Source: a virus. From it: a stretch of DNA of 31,485 bases. The stretch is from positions 1 through 31,485 of IMG/VR virus record IMGVR_UViG_3300033141_001507. One strand, given 5' to 3'. The notes beneath the pieces are model-generated. The model was not told where the DNA came from. It was given only the letters and a program-made list of their open reading frames with translations, and ran no database searches. Shown one piece after another: positions 15,963 to 23,684 of the stretch. Both the position numbers and the translations under genes were made by a program. Position 1 is the first letter of the stretch. The number at the start of each line of letters is the position of its first letter.

Positions 15963-16546
15963 TGCCCCTTGCACCACTAGACGATGCTGCGTGGGACAAG
16001 CTGGTCATTTTTTGGCAGGATCAGCCCTGGCAGTCACCCGGAAAGACCACCGTCAAATGTAGGCGAGTCATCGGGTGGGACAAGAAGGCAGCACAGGGGC
16101 AGAAGGGCGCCAGCTCTGAACGCAAGGGCGAGCCGTTGAAGACATGGACCTCGACTCATCAGCTCACAGATCAGGTCAAGATGGTGGACGGGGTCGCGAT
16201 CCCAAATGACTTCGAGCAATGGGACGTGTGGGAGTTCTTGCTGGCGCGAAGCTACGATGAGGACAAGCCCAAGGCGCTCTCTGTGTTCCACCCTGAGCTG
16301 TATCGACAGGGGGTCGAGGCGGCATCCGTGGAGGAGATCGGCTCGATGGTGCGCGATGGCGTTGGCGGCGCTACCATCGAGGTCAAGTGGCTTGAGTTCC
16401 GCCCCCCGACACCTACCGGCGGCGGCGGTAGCGGTGGTGCGGTAGATCCAGACGATGAGCCAGACGGCCGCACCGAGACGGATGACGCGATTGACAAGGC
16501 ACTGGCCGAAATCGATGCGCTCCAGAAAGAGGGCGAGGCGCTGTGA
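15962..16546 (+). CDS. Tail/baseplate protein downstream of tape measure
   Basis: A 194-aa protein in the slot where Mu carries gpN and other phages carry hub-associated proteins. The first 150 residues look like a beta-rich domain (KLVIFWQDQPWQ, TTVKCRRVIGWDKKA, QWDVWEFLLARSYDEDKP, GGATIEVKWLEFRPP). A Gly/Ser linker (about 151-158) leads to an acidic helical tail (DETDDAIDKALAEIDALQKE region), perhaps a docking peptide. I do not recognise the family; baseplate hub or tape-measure cap are the likely roles from position. Its stop overlaps the hub GTG start (GTGA). Confidence 0.5.
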   Translation: MPLAPLDDAAWDKLVIFWQDQPWQSPGKTTVKCRRVIGWDKKAAQGQKGASSERKGEPLKTWTSTHQLTDQVKMVDGVAIPNDFEQWDVWEFLLARSYDEDKPKALSVFHPELYRQGVEAASVEEIGSMVRDGVGGATIEVKWLEFRPPTPTGGGGSGGAVDPDDEPDGRTETDDAIDKALAEIDALQKEGEAL

Positions 16547-17612
16547 GAGCCGCGCTCAACAACCGCACCGTGCTGCGGGCCCGCGTCATGCTCCCGGCCT
16601 GGGGCATGCCATACGCCGATGTGGAGATCGACGGCCGTGAAGCGCTCGACAGTGGCACGGTACAGCTCGTGATCAATGACATGGTGCTCAACGGTACCGT
16701 AATCACATCCGGGTCATGGCGCGGCCGGCGGCGTTACCGCATCGTGGGCGGTGCCGGCGGTTGGGGCAAGCCCATCGCGGCCAAGGCGTACACGAGCGAC
16801 TGGCAGGTACTCAAGGCTACCGTAGTGAGTGAGGCCGCTGTGGATGCTGGCGAGCTCATCGACTCCAGCGGGGTCGAGGGCGATGACGACTTCTTGACGG
16901 CGTCACTCGATTCGGCGCGCTCCCGGTCACCGAGTTCGTCGCCGATGCTGCTCGAGTCGACATGCCCGATCGCGCGGTCGGTCGCATCGAGCTGGCTCCC
17001 ATCGCTGCCGTTTCCTCGCTTGTCCCGGGGGTCGTGGTGGATGGCATGCCGGTGGTGGACGTCGAGCACCGCATCGAGGATGCGACGCTTAGGACCAGCG
17101 TGTGGGGCGAGCACGGGGCATCGTCGCGGCTCCCCTCGGCCATGGCTCGGCTGGTCGATGCTCTCACCGCCGATGCCCGGTATCGCGGGACGTACTCGTT
17201 TCGCGTCGTATCACAAGATGGGGAGCGCCTTGACCTGCAACCTGAGCGGACCGTGACCGGGATGCCATGGCTTCAACGTGTACGTGCTCGGCTGGCTCCT
17301 GGCATTAAGGCAGAGTACACGCCGGGGAGCTCCGTGCTGGTCGTGTTCGTGGATGGCGATCCAGCGCGTCCTGCGGTGGTGTCAGGTTCCGATCCAGACT
17401 CCCCGGCGTGGTTGCCAGATACGCTCGTGCTAGACGCTGACAGCGTGGAGATAGGTGACAATGCCGATGTAGATCTGGCTGCGGCCTGGGCTCCTGTCGT
17501 GCGACTCGGCGATACTATTAGCGGGGTGGTAGTTCCCGGTGGAGCTGGCTCTGTGGTGGTCACATCCTTGACTCGCGTTGACGCGCAACCACCAACGAGG
17601 GTCAAGGCATGA
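16543..17612 (+). CDS. Baseplate hub/spike protein with OB fold, apparently frameshifted
   Basis: The gene starts at GTG 16543 (GTGA overlap) but must change frame near 16888-16912 to make sense. The first frame gives a hub-like region (ARVMLPAWGMPYADVEIDG to GVEGDDDF). The second frame, which opens after a TGA at 16884, continues as LDGVTRFGALPVTEFVADAA and runs to 17612 with an OB-fold domain (RVRARLAPGIKAEYTPGSS, LVVFVDGDPARPAVVSGSD) typical of gpV/gp45-type spikes that carry the tail tip. After the shift point the first frame turns into Ser/Arg/Trp-rich noise, so it is not coding. Joined by a -1 shift the product is 356 aa. No classical slippery heptamer is present, so a one-base deletion or sequencing error is the simplest explanation. 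Confidence 0.65.
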
Positions 17613-18109
17613 CCAGTGTAGCTGCCACCCGTACCGCGGAACTCCTCGCCGAGCTGCCGGCGGTATCGGAAAAGCGCGAGCGTGACCCGCGAGACTACGG
17701 GCGCGACACCTTGTGCATTGATAGCCTCCAGACGGGCCGCTATGCCACCGGCACGCTCCTGATAGGTCAACGCCTGTATCACCGGGTCACGACTCAGCCG
17801 GGCACCCTCCGGGGCAGTAAGACACTCCGAGATTTCGGCTTGGACTTGCCGGCCTACATTGGGACGGTGACCAACAACCGATCGCTTGAGGCGTCTGTTG
17901 GTCCACGTGTTGAGCAGGAGATGCGCAAAGATCCAGAGGTGCTCTCTGTAGTCGTGACGGTGACGGCAACCGAGACGACCAACCATCAGATCACCTGGGA
18001 GATCGCTTGCGACGTACGCAGCGCCGCTGGTCCATTCCAGCTGGTGATCGGTGTTGACGAGGGGCTGACCGCAAGTCTGCTCAAGCTGGAGGATAGTGGC
18101 TCATCATGA
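17609..18109 (+). CDS. Baseplate wedge protein, gp25/gpW (Mu gp46)-like
   Basis: A 166-aa protein with ATGA overlaps on both sides. Wedge proteins of the gp25/gpW/gp46 group link the hub to the baseplate arms and start sheath polymerisation. The diagnostic order is visible: YGRDTLCID, LLIGQRLYHRVTTQPGTLRG, DFGLDLPAYIG, then RVEQEMRKDPEVLSVVVTVT, where the EIxxxIxxDPRI-like part is EQEMRKDPEVLS. The C-terminal segment LVIGVDEGLTASLLKLEDS fits. Next gene is baseplate J, as in Mu. Confidence 0.8.
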   Translation: MTSVAATRTAELLAELPAVSEKRERDPRDYGRDTLCIDSLQTGRYATGTLLIGQRLYHRVTTQPGTLRGSKTLRDFGLDLPAYIGTVTNNRSLEASVGPRVEQEMRKDPEVLSVVVTVTATETTNHQITWEIACDVRSAAGPFQLVIGVDEGLTASLLKLEDSGSS

Positions 18110-19311
18110 CCGTCCCGACACTCGCGGATCTGCTCGCACGCTCGACCTTGACGGAGATCTACAACCTGGGGATCACGGTCGCGCGTGGCTTGGGGCTCCC
18201 GGTGGATTCGTGGATCGATGGCGACGCAACGAAATCGCTTTATTGGTACATGGCTGAGGAGCTTGACTCGCTCGAGGTCATCGTAGTTGGCTACATTTCG
18301 AGTGGGTTCTTGGACTTCGCAGCTGCTGATCCCGCGCGCTACCCATGGCTCGTGCGCCTGGCTGATCAGATGTACGGTTACACCGCGGACGAGGCGATTT
18401 CGGCGAGCACTGAGGTGGAGCTCACCAACGCGGCCGGTGCGACCTACACGACCAACGATCTAGCCGCTGGCAATCTGACATTTGAAAACACGGTAACCGG
18501 TGTGACCTACACCAACAGCACCGGGCCGGTACCATCGGTGCCCCTGCTCCCGTTCCCGGGCCCGGGCAACACGGTGCTGATGACCGTGGCCGCAAACGAG
18601 GCTGGATCTAATGGTAGCGCGGGAGCTGGCGACATTGCCCTTCAGACGGCTCTCCCGGGCGTCACAGCCACGAACGCAACCGCAGCCATTGGCACCGATG
18701 ACGAGACGGCGCAGAGCATCGTCGCGGGAGCACGGGCCAAGCTCGGGCCGTTGTCACCATCGGGCCCAAAGGACGCCTACGATTCGATCGCCACCGATGC
18801 AGAGAAGACGGGTGAGGCTGGCGTGACCCGCTCGCGGACCTATCACGACAGTACAACCGGCGATGTGACCCAGTACTATGCCGGGCCATCCGGGGCTGTG
18901 TCGGGGCCAGAGGTGACCGCGGTCAATGCTGCGATCGCCAATTGGGCGACCCCGCTTTGCATCACCCACACGGGAGCAAGCGCGGCCAATATCTCGCAAG
19001 CTGTGACCTACGAGCTCTGGCTTTACGACTCGGTTGGCATGACGGACTCTGAGGTCGAGGCGGTGGTTCTGACGGCGCTCCAAGAGCTGTTCGTAGTGCG
19101 TCCCATCGGTGGTGATATCAAGGCCGCGGTCGGCACTGGCAAGATCTACCAGTCGATGATCGAGGGCACGATCCGCGCGCTGTTCCCGGGCCACTTCGTG
19201 GATGTCGATCTGACCGTGCCAGCGATTGACACAGCCGTAGGCATCAATGAGGTCCCGGTGCTCGGTGTAGTCACTGCAACCGCCATCCACTTTGAGGCTG
19301 CACCGGCATGA
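18106..19311 (+). CDS. Baseplate J-like wedge protein (Mu gp47-like)
   Basis: A 401-aa protein forming the baseplate wedge arm. The N-terminal region TLADLLARSTLTEIYNLGITV leads into VVGYISSGFLDFAAADPARYPWLVRLADQMYG, followed by a beta segment (TEVELTNAAGATYTTNDLAAGNL) and the typical middle and C-terminal parts, including TDDETAQSIVAGARAKLG, KDAYDSIATDAEKTGEAGVTRSR and AVVLTALQELFVVRPIGGDI. This order is the standard baseplate J layout. Its place between gp25-like and tail protein I-like genes confirms it. ATGA overlaps at both ends. Confidence 0.87.
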   Translation: MTVPTLADLLARSTLTEIYNLGITVARGLGLPVDSWIDGDATKSLYWYMAEELDSLEVIVVGYISSGFLDFAAADPARYPWLVRLADQMYGYTADEAISASTEVELTNAAGATYTTNDLAAGNLTFENTVTGVTYTNSTGPVPSVPLLPFPGPGNTVLMTVAANEAGSNGSAGAGDIALQTALPGVTATNATAAIGTDDETAQSIVAGARAKLGPLSPSGPKDAYDSIATDAEKTGEAGVTRSRTYHDSTTGDVTQYYAGPSGAVSGPEVTAVNAAIANWATPLCITHTGASAANISQAVTYELWLYDSVGMTDSEVEAVVLTALQELFVVRPIGGDIKAAVGTGKIYQSMIEGTIRALFPGHFVDVDLTVPAIDTAVGINEVPVLGVVTATAIHFEAAPA

Positions 19312-20531
19312 GAACCTTTCGCACAAGTTTCAAACGGCTCCTGCCGGACTGGCTATCCAAGGAGCAAGGGGAGGCCCTGTGGTGGTCCCTCGGAGTGGTG
19401 ATTGATGGGTTCCTGCAACGGGCTTACCTCGGCACCGTGGCACGCTTCCCGATCGACGCGCCAGAGGATGCGATGCCGTTCATGTCCCGCGACCGGAAGA
19501 TCGTCAGGGGCATTAACGAGTCACGCGACAACTTTGCGATCCGGCTCATCCGGTGGCTTGACGATCACCTGACCCGGGGCAACCCCTACGCGCTCATGGA
19601 GCAGCTCCAAGCGTACACCCAAGCGGCGACAAGGATCCGCACGGTGGATCGCCGTGGCAATTGGTACACGCTTGACCGGGACGGTACGCGGTCGTTTGTG
19701 AGCAATACCGGGAATTGGGACTGGGACGGGATCCCCGACGCTCCGAAGTGGGCACGGTTCTGGGTCATCATCTACCCGGAAGCCATTGCGGCCACTGATG
19801 ACACGCTTGTCGATGGTGACATGGAGGCTGCCGGGACGGCTGCATGGGGAGCCGTCTCTACCGTCCTGTCAAAGCAAGGCGCGGCGTATGAAGATGCTCA
19901 GTGTTTGCGCACTACCGCCACCGTCTCAGGCATCATGACAACACCGGTTGCTTGGCAAGACGTTGAGTTGGTCGTGGGCGCAAACTACACGATCCACGGT
20001 AGGGGCAGAGGTGATGGGGTTTTCCCGCCCAAGATGCACGTCTCGGGCGGCGGTGACCTATGGAACGGTACGGCTTCCACGGATTGGCAAGGGTTCGACG
20101 TCAACATAACAGCAACCGGTGAAAAGTTGTTTCTCGGTTTTCGCACCCTGGGGGCCAGCGTTGGTACGGAATACGTTGAATTTGATGCCATCTCGATCAG
20201 CTCACCAAGTATCCCATGGAGCAACTATGTACCATTCGACGGGGCTAGGCTGTTCGACGGGACGCACATGTACGGCACCACCGCGACACCTGGCGAGGTG
20301 TCAACGGTCAAACAGATCGTCAACGACTGGAAGCCAGCCGGAGCACATTGTGAATGGATCATCATCGCCTTCGACGATGACAGCTTTGACCCTACCGACC
20401 CGGAGCCGGACGGGACTTGGTATCTCTGGGGCACAGGGGCAAACAGGACGCGCAACCGACTCACCACCGCAATCTACTGGCAAGGGCCTGGGCCGCTACC
20501 GGTGACCCCATACGGAGCCATGATTCCATGA
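19308..20531 (+). CDS. Tail protein I/gp48-like baseplate protein with CBM-like insertion
   Basis: A 407-aa protein in the gp48/tail protein I slot. The N-terminal 160 residues (SFKRLLPDWLSKEQGEALW, DNFAIRLIRWLDDHLTRGNP) and the C-terminal 90 residues (VSTVKQIVNDWKPAGAHCEW) make up the tail protein core. Between them, about residues 165-298, sits a carbohydrate-binding-like beta-sandwich (DTLVDGDMEAAGTAAWGAVS, LVVGANYTIHGRGRGDG, GTEYVEFDAISIS) that resembles CBM4/9-type modules. It could bind a host surface sugar at the baseplate rim. Start overlaps the previous stop (ATGA). The core assignment rests mainly on gene order; the inserted domain is visible from its pattern. Confidence 0.68.
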   Translation: MRTFRTSFKRLLPDWLSKEQGEALWWSLGVVIDGFLQRAYLGTVARFPIDAPEDAMPFMSRDRKIVRGINESRDNFAIRLIRWLDDHLTRGNPYALMEQLQAYTQAATRIRTVDRRGNWYTLDRDGTRSFVSNTGNWDWDGIPDAPKWARFWVIIYPEAIAATDDTLVDGDMEAAGTAAWGAVSTVLSKQGAAYEDAQCLRTTATVSGIMTTPVAWQDVELVVGANYTIHGRGRGDGVFPPKMHVSGGGDLWNGTASTDWQGFDVNITATGEKLFLGFRTLGASVGTEYVEFDAISISSPSIPWSNYVPFDGARLFDGTHMYGTTATPGEVSTVKQIVNDWKPAGAHCEWIIIAFDDDSFDPTDPEPDGTWYLWGTGANRTRNRLTTAIYWQGPGPLPVTPYGAMIP

Positions 20532-20546
20532 CCACGGAGCTACACC

Positions 20547-21185
20547 ATGCCGGTTAATTACGCAGGCGATCCGTTACTTTTCCCAGACAACATCGAGCTA
20601 GTGACCGGATCCGATACCAACACTCCGGCGATCCAGAACGCAGCCGAGGAAGGGCTTGCCGATCGGACTGCTCAGCTCTATCAGGGCAAGCCTGGAGACC
20701 TGCAGGTTCCGTTGGCCGTACCGCTCGCAGCCGTTGGAGCGGCTTGGACATTCCAGGCCGGGACGGTGCTATGGGAGCAGGTCGCGATACCCGGCGGAGA
20801 TGCGATCCTGTTCGTCTGCACGATGCCGGTGCTAACGCGGGGCGTTGGCACCTACAAGGTCACCGGTCTGGAGTGCCGCGTGAACGGTGCCGGTGGCACA
20901 GCCGGCGCTGGTGCCCATGGCGCGAACAAGCCGGCCACGATGCCACAGGTGACCCTATCGTCCCGTAGTGATCAGGTGCTAACCAACCACGGCACCACGG
21001 TTGATAGCTCTGGCAGTGCAGCGGCTTACGACATCCCCCATTCGATCGTTCACACGCTGGCCCCTGCCCAGGCCGTGTACTGGCGCCGAACGTTTTACGT
21101 GCTCTTTGAGGGCGAGGCTGGGGCGAACGCCGTTGCCAACGCTCTCACCCTCTACGATATCAACCTGCTACTGGAACAGATCTGA
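20547..21185 (+). CDS. Structural protein upstream of tail spike
   Basis: A 212-aa protein with GGAG about 7 bases before its ATG and a TGATG overlap to the spike gene. The first 60 residues are helical and polar (NAAEEGLADRTAQLYQGKPG), the rest is beta-rich (GAAWTFQAGTVLWEQVAIPGG, AILFVCTMPVLTRGVGTYKV, VYWRRTFYVLFEGEAG), with a Gly/Ala loop at about 113-128. It is likely a virion protein that adapts the fibre to the baseplate, but this is only from position. No known family recognised. Confidence 0.55.
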   Translation: MPVNYAGDPLLFPDNIELVTGSDTNTPAIQNAAEEGLADRTAQLYQGKPGDLQVPLAVPLAAVGAAWTFQAGTVLWEQVAIPGGDAILFVCTMPVLTRGVGTYKVTGLECRVNGAGGTAGAGAHGANKPATMPQVTLSSRSDQVLTNHGTTVDSSGSAAAYDIPHSIVHTLAPAQAVYWRRTFYVLFEGEAGANAVANALTLYDINLLLEQI

Positions 21186-23383
21186 TGGCCACCAATTGGA
21201 CCGACTTACTGGCTCAGCTGCTATTCGGTGTGCGCTACGTCTACCAGTGGGGCGTCGAGTTGACCGAACGCGACTCGCTTGATTTTCTCATCCCGCTAAC
21301 GGCGGTGGACAACGCGATCACGGGCCGCACCGAGATCGACATCCTCCCGTCCGCGCTTGCTCCCCACGTCTACACCAACGATGTGGTTTGGGTCGATGGT
21401 GTGTTCGGCACAGCCTCCGGTCCAGCGGCCGACATGGCCACCCCGTACGCCACGATCACGCAAGGCATGGCCGCGGCGGTGGCGTTGCTCCCGACGCTGT
21501 CTAATCCGGTAGTCGTGATGGTGCACCCCGGGATCTATACCGAGGCGCCGCTCACCATCCCGGCGTTTGTGACCCTCCAATCCGTGGGCGGTGCGAGCGC
21601 CACGATCATCCAGGCCAGCGCCGCCGCCGGGGTGCTCATCACCGGCACGGGCGATGCCTGGCTTAAGGGCTTTACTCTTCAAGGCGCAAACGCTGCCGGC
21701 ACCGGGATCCGACTGACGACCGCTGGGATCTTCTGGGTCGATGATGTCGATATCTACGACTGCGAAACCGGCGTGAACGTCGACGGGGCAACGGCCACGA
21801 TCAACATGGCCTATACCAACATCGAGCGGCGTGATGCTGGCGAGACCGTTACGATCGGGATCCTGGCGACCAATGGCGGGCTGTTCATCGGTGACAACAT
21901 CTCCGTTGTGGGCGTCCCCGGAGTCGCGGTGGTCACCAACGGGCTGCAATCCATTGGATCTGGCTCTTTCGTCAACATGCACAAGTTTTTTCTGCTCGCT
22001 TGCACCACTGGCGCGCAGGTCACAACCGGTGCAAAAATCAAGATGCTCGATGGCGATATCGTCACCTCTACGACCGCTATGCATATCGCGGCCACGAGTG
22101 GCATCCTCGCAGTCAACAGTGTGCAAATGCAGTCGTCGGCCACTTGGGACCTGCTAGTCGAGCACGCTACAGCCGTGGTGATGTCCAGCGGTATCGCCAT
22201 CGACGGCTCCAAGGTCTCAATCACATCCGGTGCAAGCTGGGTCGGTAGCTGGGTCAACACGCAAGAGAGCGACGCCGGCATGACCATCGAGGGCGAGCTC
22301 CACGTGGGCAGCCACTTGCGGCCAGCCGAGACGGCAATGGGCGGCGGCGACAGCCACACGCTCGGCATGGCGGCACAGACCAACACTAATCTAGAGGTTG
22401 GAGCGTGGAACGATCTGACCGCGATCCTGGCGAGCGCATCCGGTAGCGTTGCAGATCTATTTCCCGCGCTCATTGTCGGGAGCACGTTCTACATCGGTGG
22501 AGACGAGCCGTTCCCAGGGCTCAAGATTGACGCGACGATCGCCACGGTGCTCGGCGGCGGAGACATCGAGACCGAGTACTGGAATGGAGCCGCGTGGGTT
22601 GCATTCCAGTCGATGACCACCGCGGCCGATGCGAGCTATGACAGCTACGGTGACGAGCTAGTACCAGATGCCATCTCCTTACAGATGCGATTTGGTCTCA
22701 TGCCATCATGGGCCACGAAGGCGCTCGATGGGACTACCAAGTATTGGGTCCGGTTCAAGGTCACCGTTGGCGCTATCACGACCAGCCCGCGAGCTGAGCA
22801 ATGTAAGCTCCATACCAACCGAACCGAGGTCAACGCCGATGGTTTCGTGGAACACTTCGGCAACGGTCGACCGGTGGTGGTTTACGATCTAGATCTGGAA
22901 GCATGGGCTGGAGCCGTCACCCCGGGCAGCCAGGACATCGCCTACGGGACCAACCTGATCATTGGACACGATAAGAACAGTTTTCCGAACGCTCAAACCA
23001 AGAACCTGGGCAGGGGCTGGTCCGTCCCACTCAACATCGACACGAGCCTACCGATGACGCTCGAGATCGAGTGGCATCCGAGCACGACCAACGCCGGTGA
23101 CATGACCTGGAATATCTACTCTCTCGCCCACGCGGACGGCGACGTGCTAGCCCATGCACTAGCAGGGCCCTTGACCGAGACGCTATCCACGGAGACGGCC
23201 GCAGCGTCTGGCGTGGCGTATCAGGGAGCTCTCAGCGAGCACGACATAAACATTCCAACGGTGGAAGGGAAAAGTAACTACACGCTGGCAATGATGATCG
23301 AGCGCAAGGGCGGTGTGGATACGTTCACCGGTGCCGCCGTCGTCCGTAGCATCCGACTCCGCGCCACCGCTTGGCGACAATAG
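21185..23383 (+). CDS. Tail spike/fibre with parallel beta-helix
   Basis: A 732-aa receptor-binding candidate. The N-terminal 60 residues contain a baseplate-anchor-like segment. From DGVFGTASGPAADMATPYATI (start near residue 77) comes a right-handed parallel beta-helix of the pectate-lyase kind (VVVMVHPGIYTEAPLTIPA, VTLQSVGGASATII, GIRLTTAGIFWVDDVDIYD, GGLFIGDNISVVG), running to about residue 350. The C-terminal half is made of beta domains (IETEYWNGAAWVAFQSMTTA, KYWVRFKVTVGAITTSP). Such proteins bind and often cut host polysaccharide. I see no clear catalytic cluster, so enzymatic activity is open. Start is the TGATG overlap. Confidence 0.72.
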   Translation: MATNWTDLLAQLLFGVRYVYQWGVELTERDSLDFLIPLTAVDNAITGRTEIDILPSALAPHVYTNDVVWVDGVFGTASGPAADMATPYATITQGMAAAVALLPTLSNPVVVMVHPGIYTEAPLTIPAFVTLQSVGGASATIIQASAAAGVLITGTGDAWLKGFTLQGANAAGTGIRLTTAGIFWVDDVDIYDCETGVNVDGATATINMAYTNIERRDAGETVTIGILATNGGLFIGDNISVVGVPGVAVVTNGLQSIGSGSFVNMHKFFLLACTTGAQVTTGAKIKMLDGDIVTSTTAMHIAATSGILAVNSVQMQSSATWDLLVEHATAVVMSSGIAIDGSKVSITSGASWVGSWVNTQESDAGMTIEGELHVGSHLRPAETAMGGGDSHTLGMAAQTNTNLEVGAWNDLTAILASASGSVADLFPALIVGSTFYIGGDEPFPGLKIDATIATVLGGGDIETEYWNGAAWVAFQSMTTAADASYDSYGDELVPDAISLQMRFGLMPSWATKALDGTTKYWVRFKVTVGAITTSPRAEQCKLHTNRTEVNADGFVEHFGNGRPVVVYDLDLEAWAGAVTPGSQDIAYGTNLIIGHDKNSFPNAQTKNLGRGWSVPLNIDTSLPMTLEIEWHPSTTNAGDMTWNIYSLAHADGDVLAHALAGPLTETLSTETAAASGVAYQGALSEHDINIPTVEGKSNYTLAMMIERKGGVDTFTGAAVVRSIRLRATAWRQ

Positions 23384-23395
23384 GAAAATGAGACC

Positions 23396-23683
23396 ATGAG
23401 CCATCCCGAAAACCTCCCCTACAAGTCCGCTCACGACTACACCACCGCCGGAGCTACGATCAACCTGGTCACCGACACCACAAATGGGCCCGGGGGCATC
23501 GCTCGCCGGATCCTCGTCGGGACCGCCGGCACTGTGGTCTTGCTCTATGCCAACGGCAAGACCGGGACACACGTGATTGGTGCGACTGACCTCGCCACCT
23601 CTTGGGCCGTGCTCGAGGCTCACGAGGTCAACTCCATCATGGCAGCCACCACCAACGGACTGCGCATCCGGGTGAGCTGGTAG
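23396..23683 (+). CDS. Small spike-base-like virion protein
   Basis: A 95-aa protein between two adhesins. Its core PGGIARRILVGTAGTVVLLYANGK, then LEAHEVNSIMAATTNGLRIRVSW, resembles the small 'spike base' proteins that link fibres to phage or gene-transfer-agent particles, with the pattern ARR..VG.AG.V.L...G, then a short strand and a basic end. The match is from memory and short, so it is tentative. It ends one base before the next gene's ATG, which suggests joint translation. Confidence 0.5.
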   Translation: MSHPENLPYKSAHDYTTAGATINLVTDTTNGPGGIARRILVGTAGTVVLLYANGKTGTHVIGATDLATSWAVLEAHEVNSIMAATTNGLRIRVSW

Positions 23684-23684
23684 G

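Noticed and set aside
16882-16890. GATGACGAC as a programmed frameshift signal
   Set aside because: The same 9-mer in the same frame occurs in the sheath gene at 12905 without a frame change, and there is no slippery heptamer; kept only as a finding to check.
16962-17612. Separate gene starting at ATG 16962
   Set aside because: Coding-like sequence (RFGALPVTEFVADAARVD) continues upstream of this ATG without a start or ribosome binding site, so it is better explained as the second part of a frameshifted hub/spike gene.
21296-22126. 276-codon open frame on the minus strand
   Set aside because: Asp/Arg/His-rich antisense shadow of the beta-helix spike.
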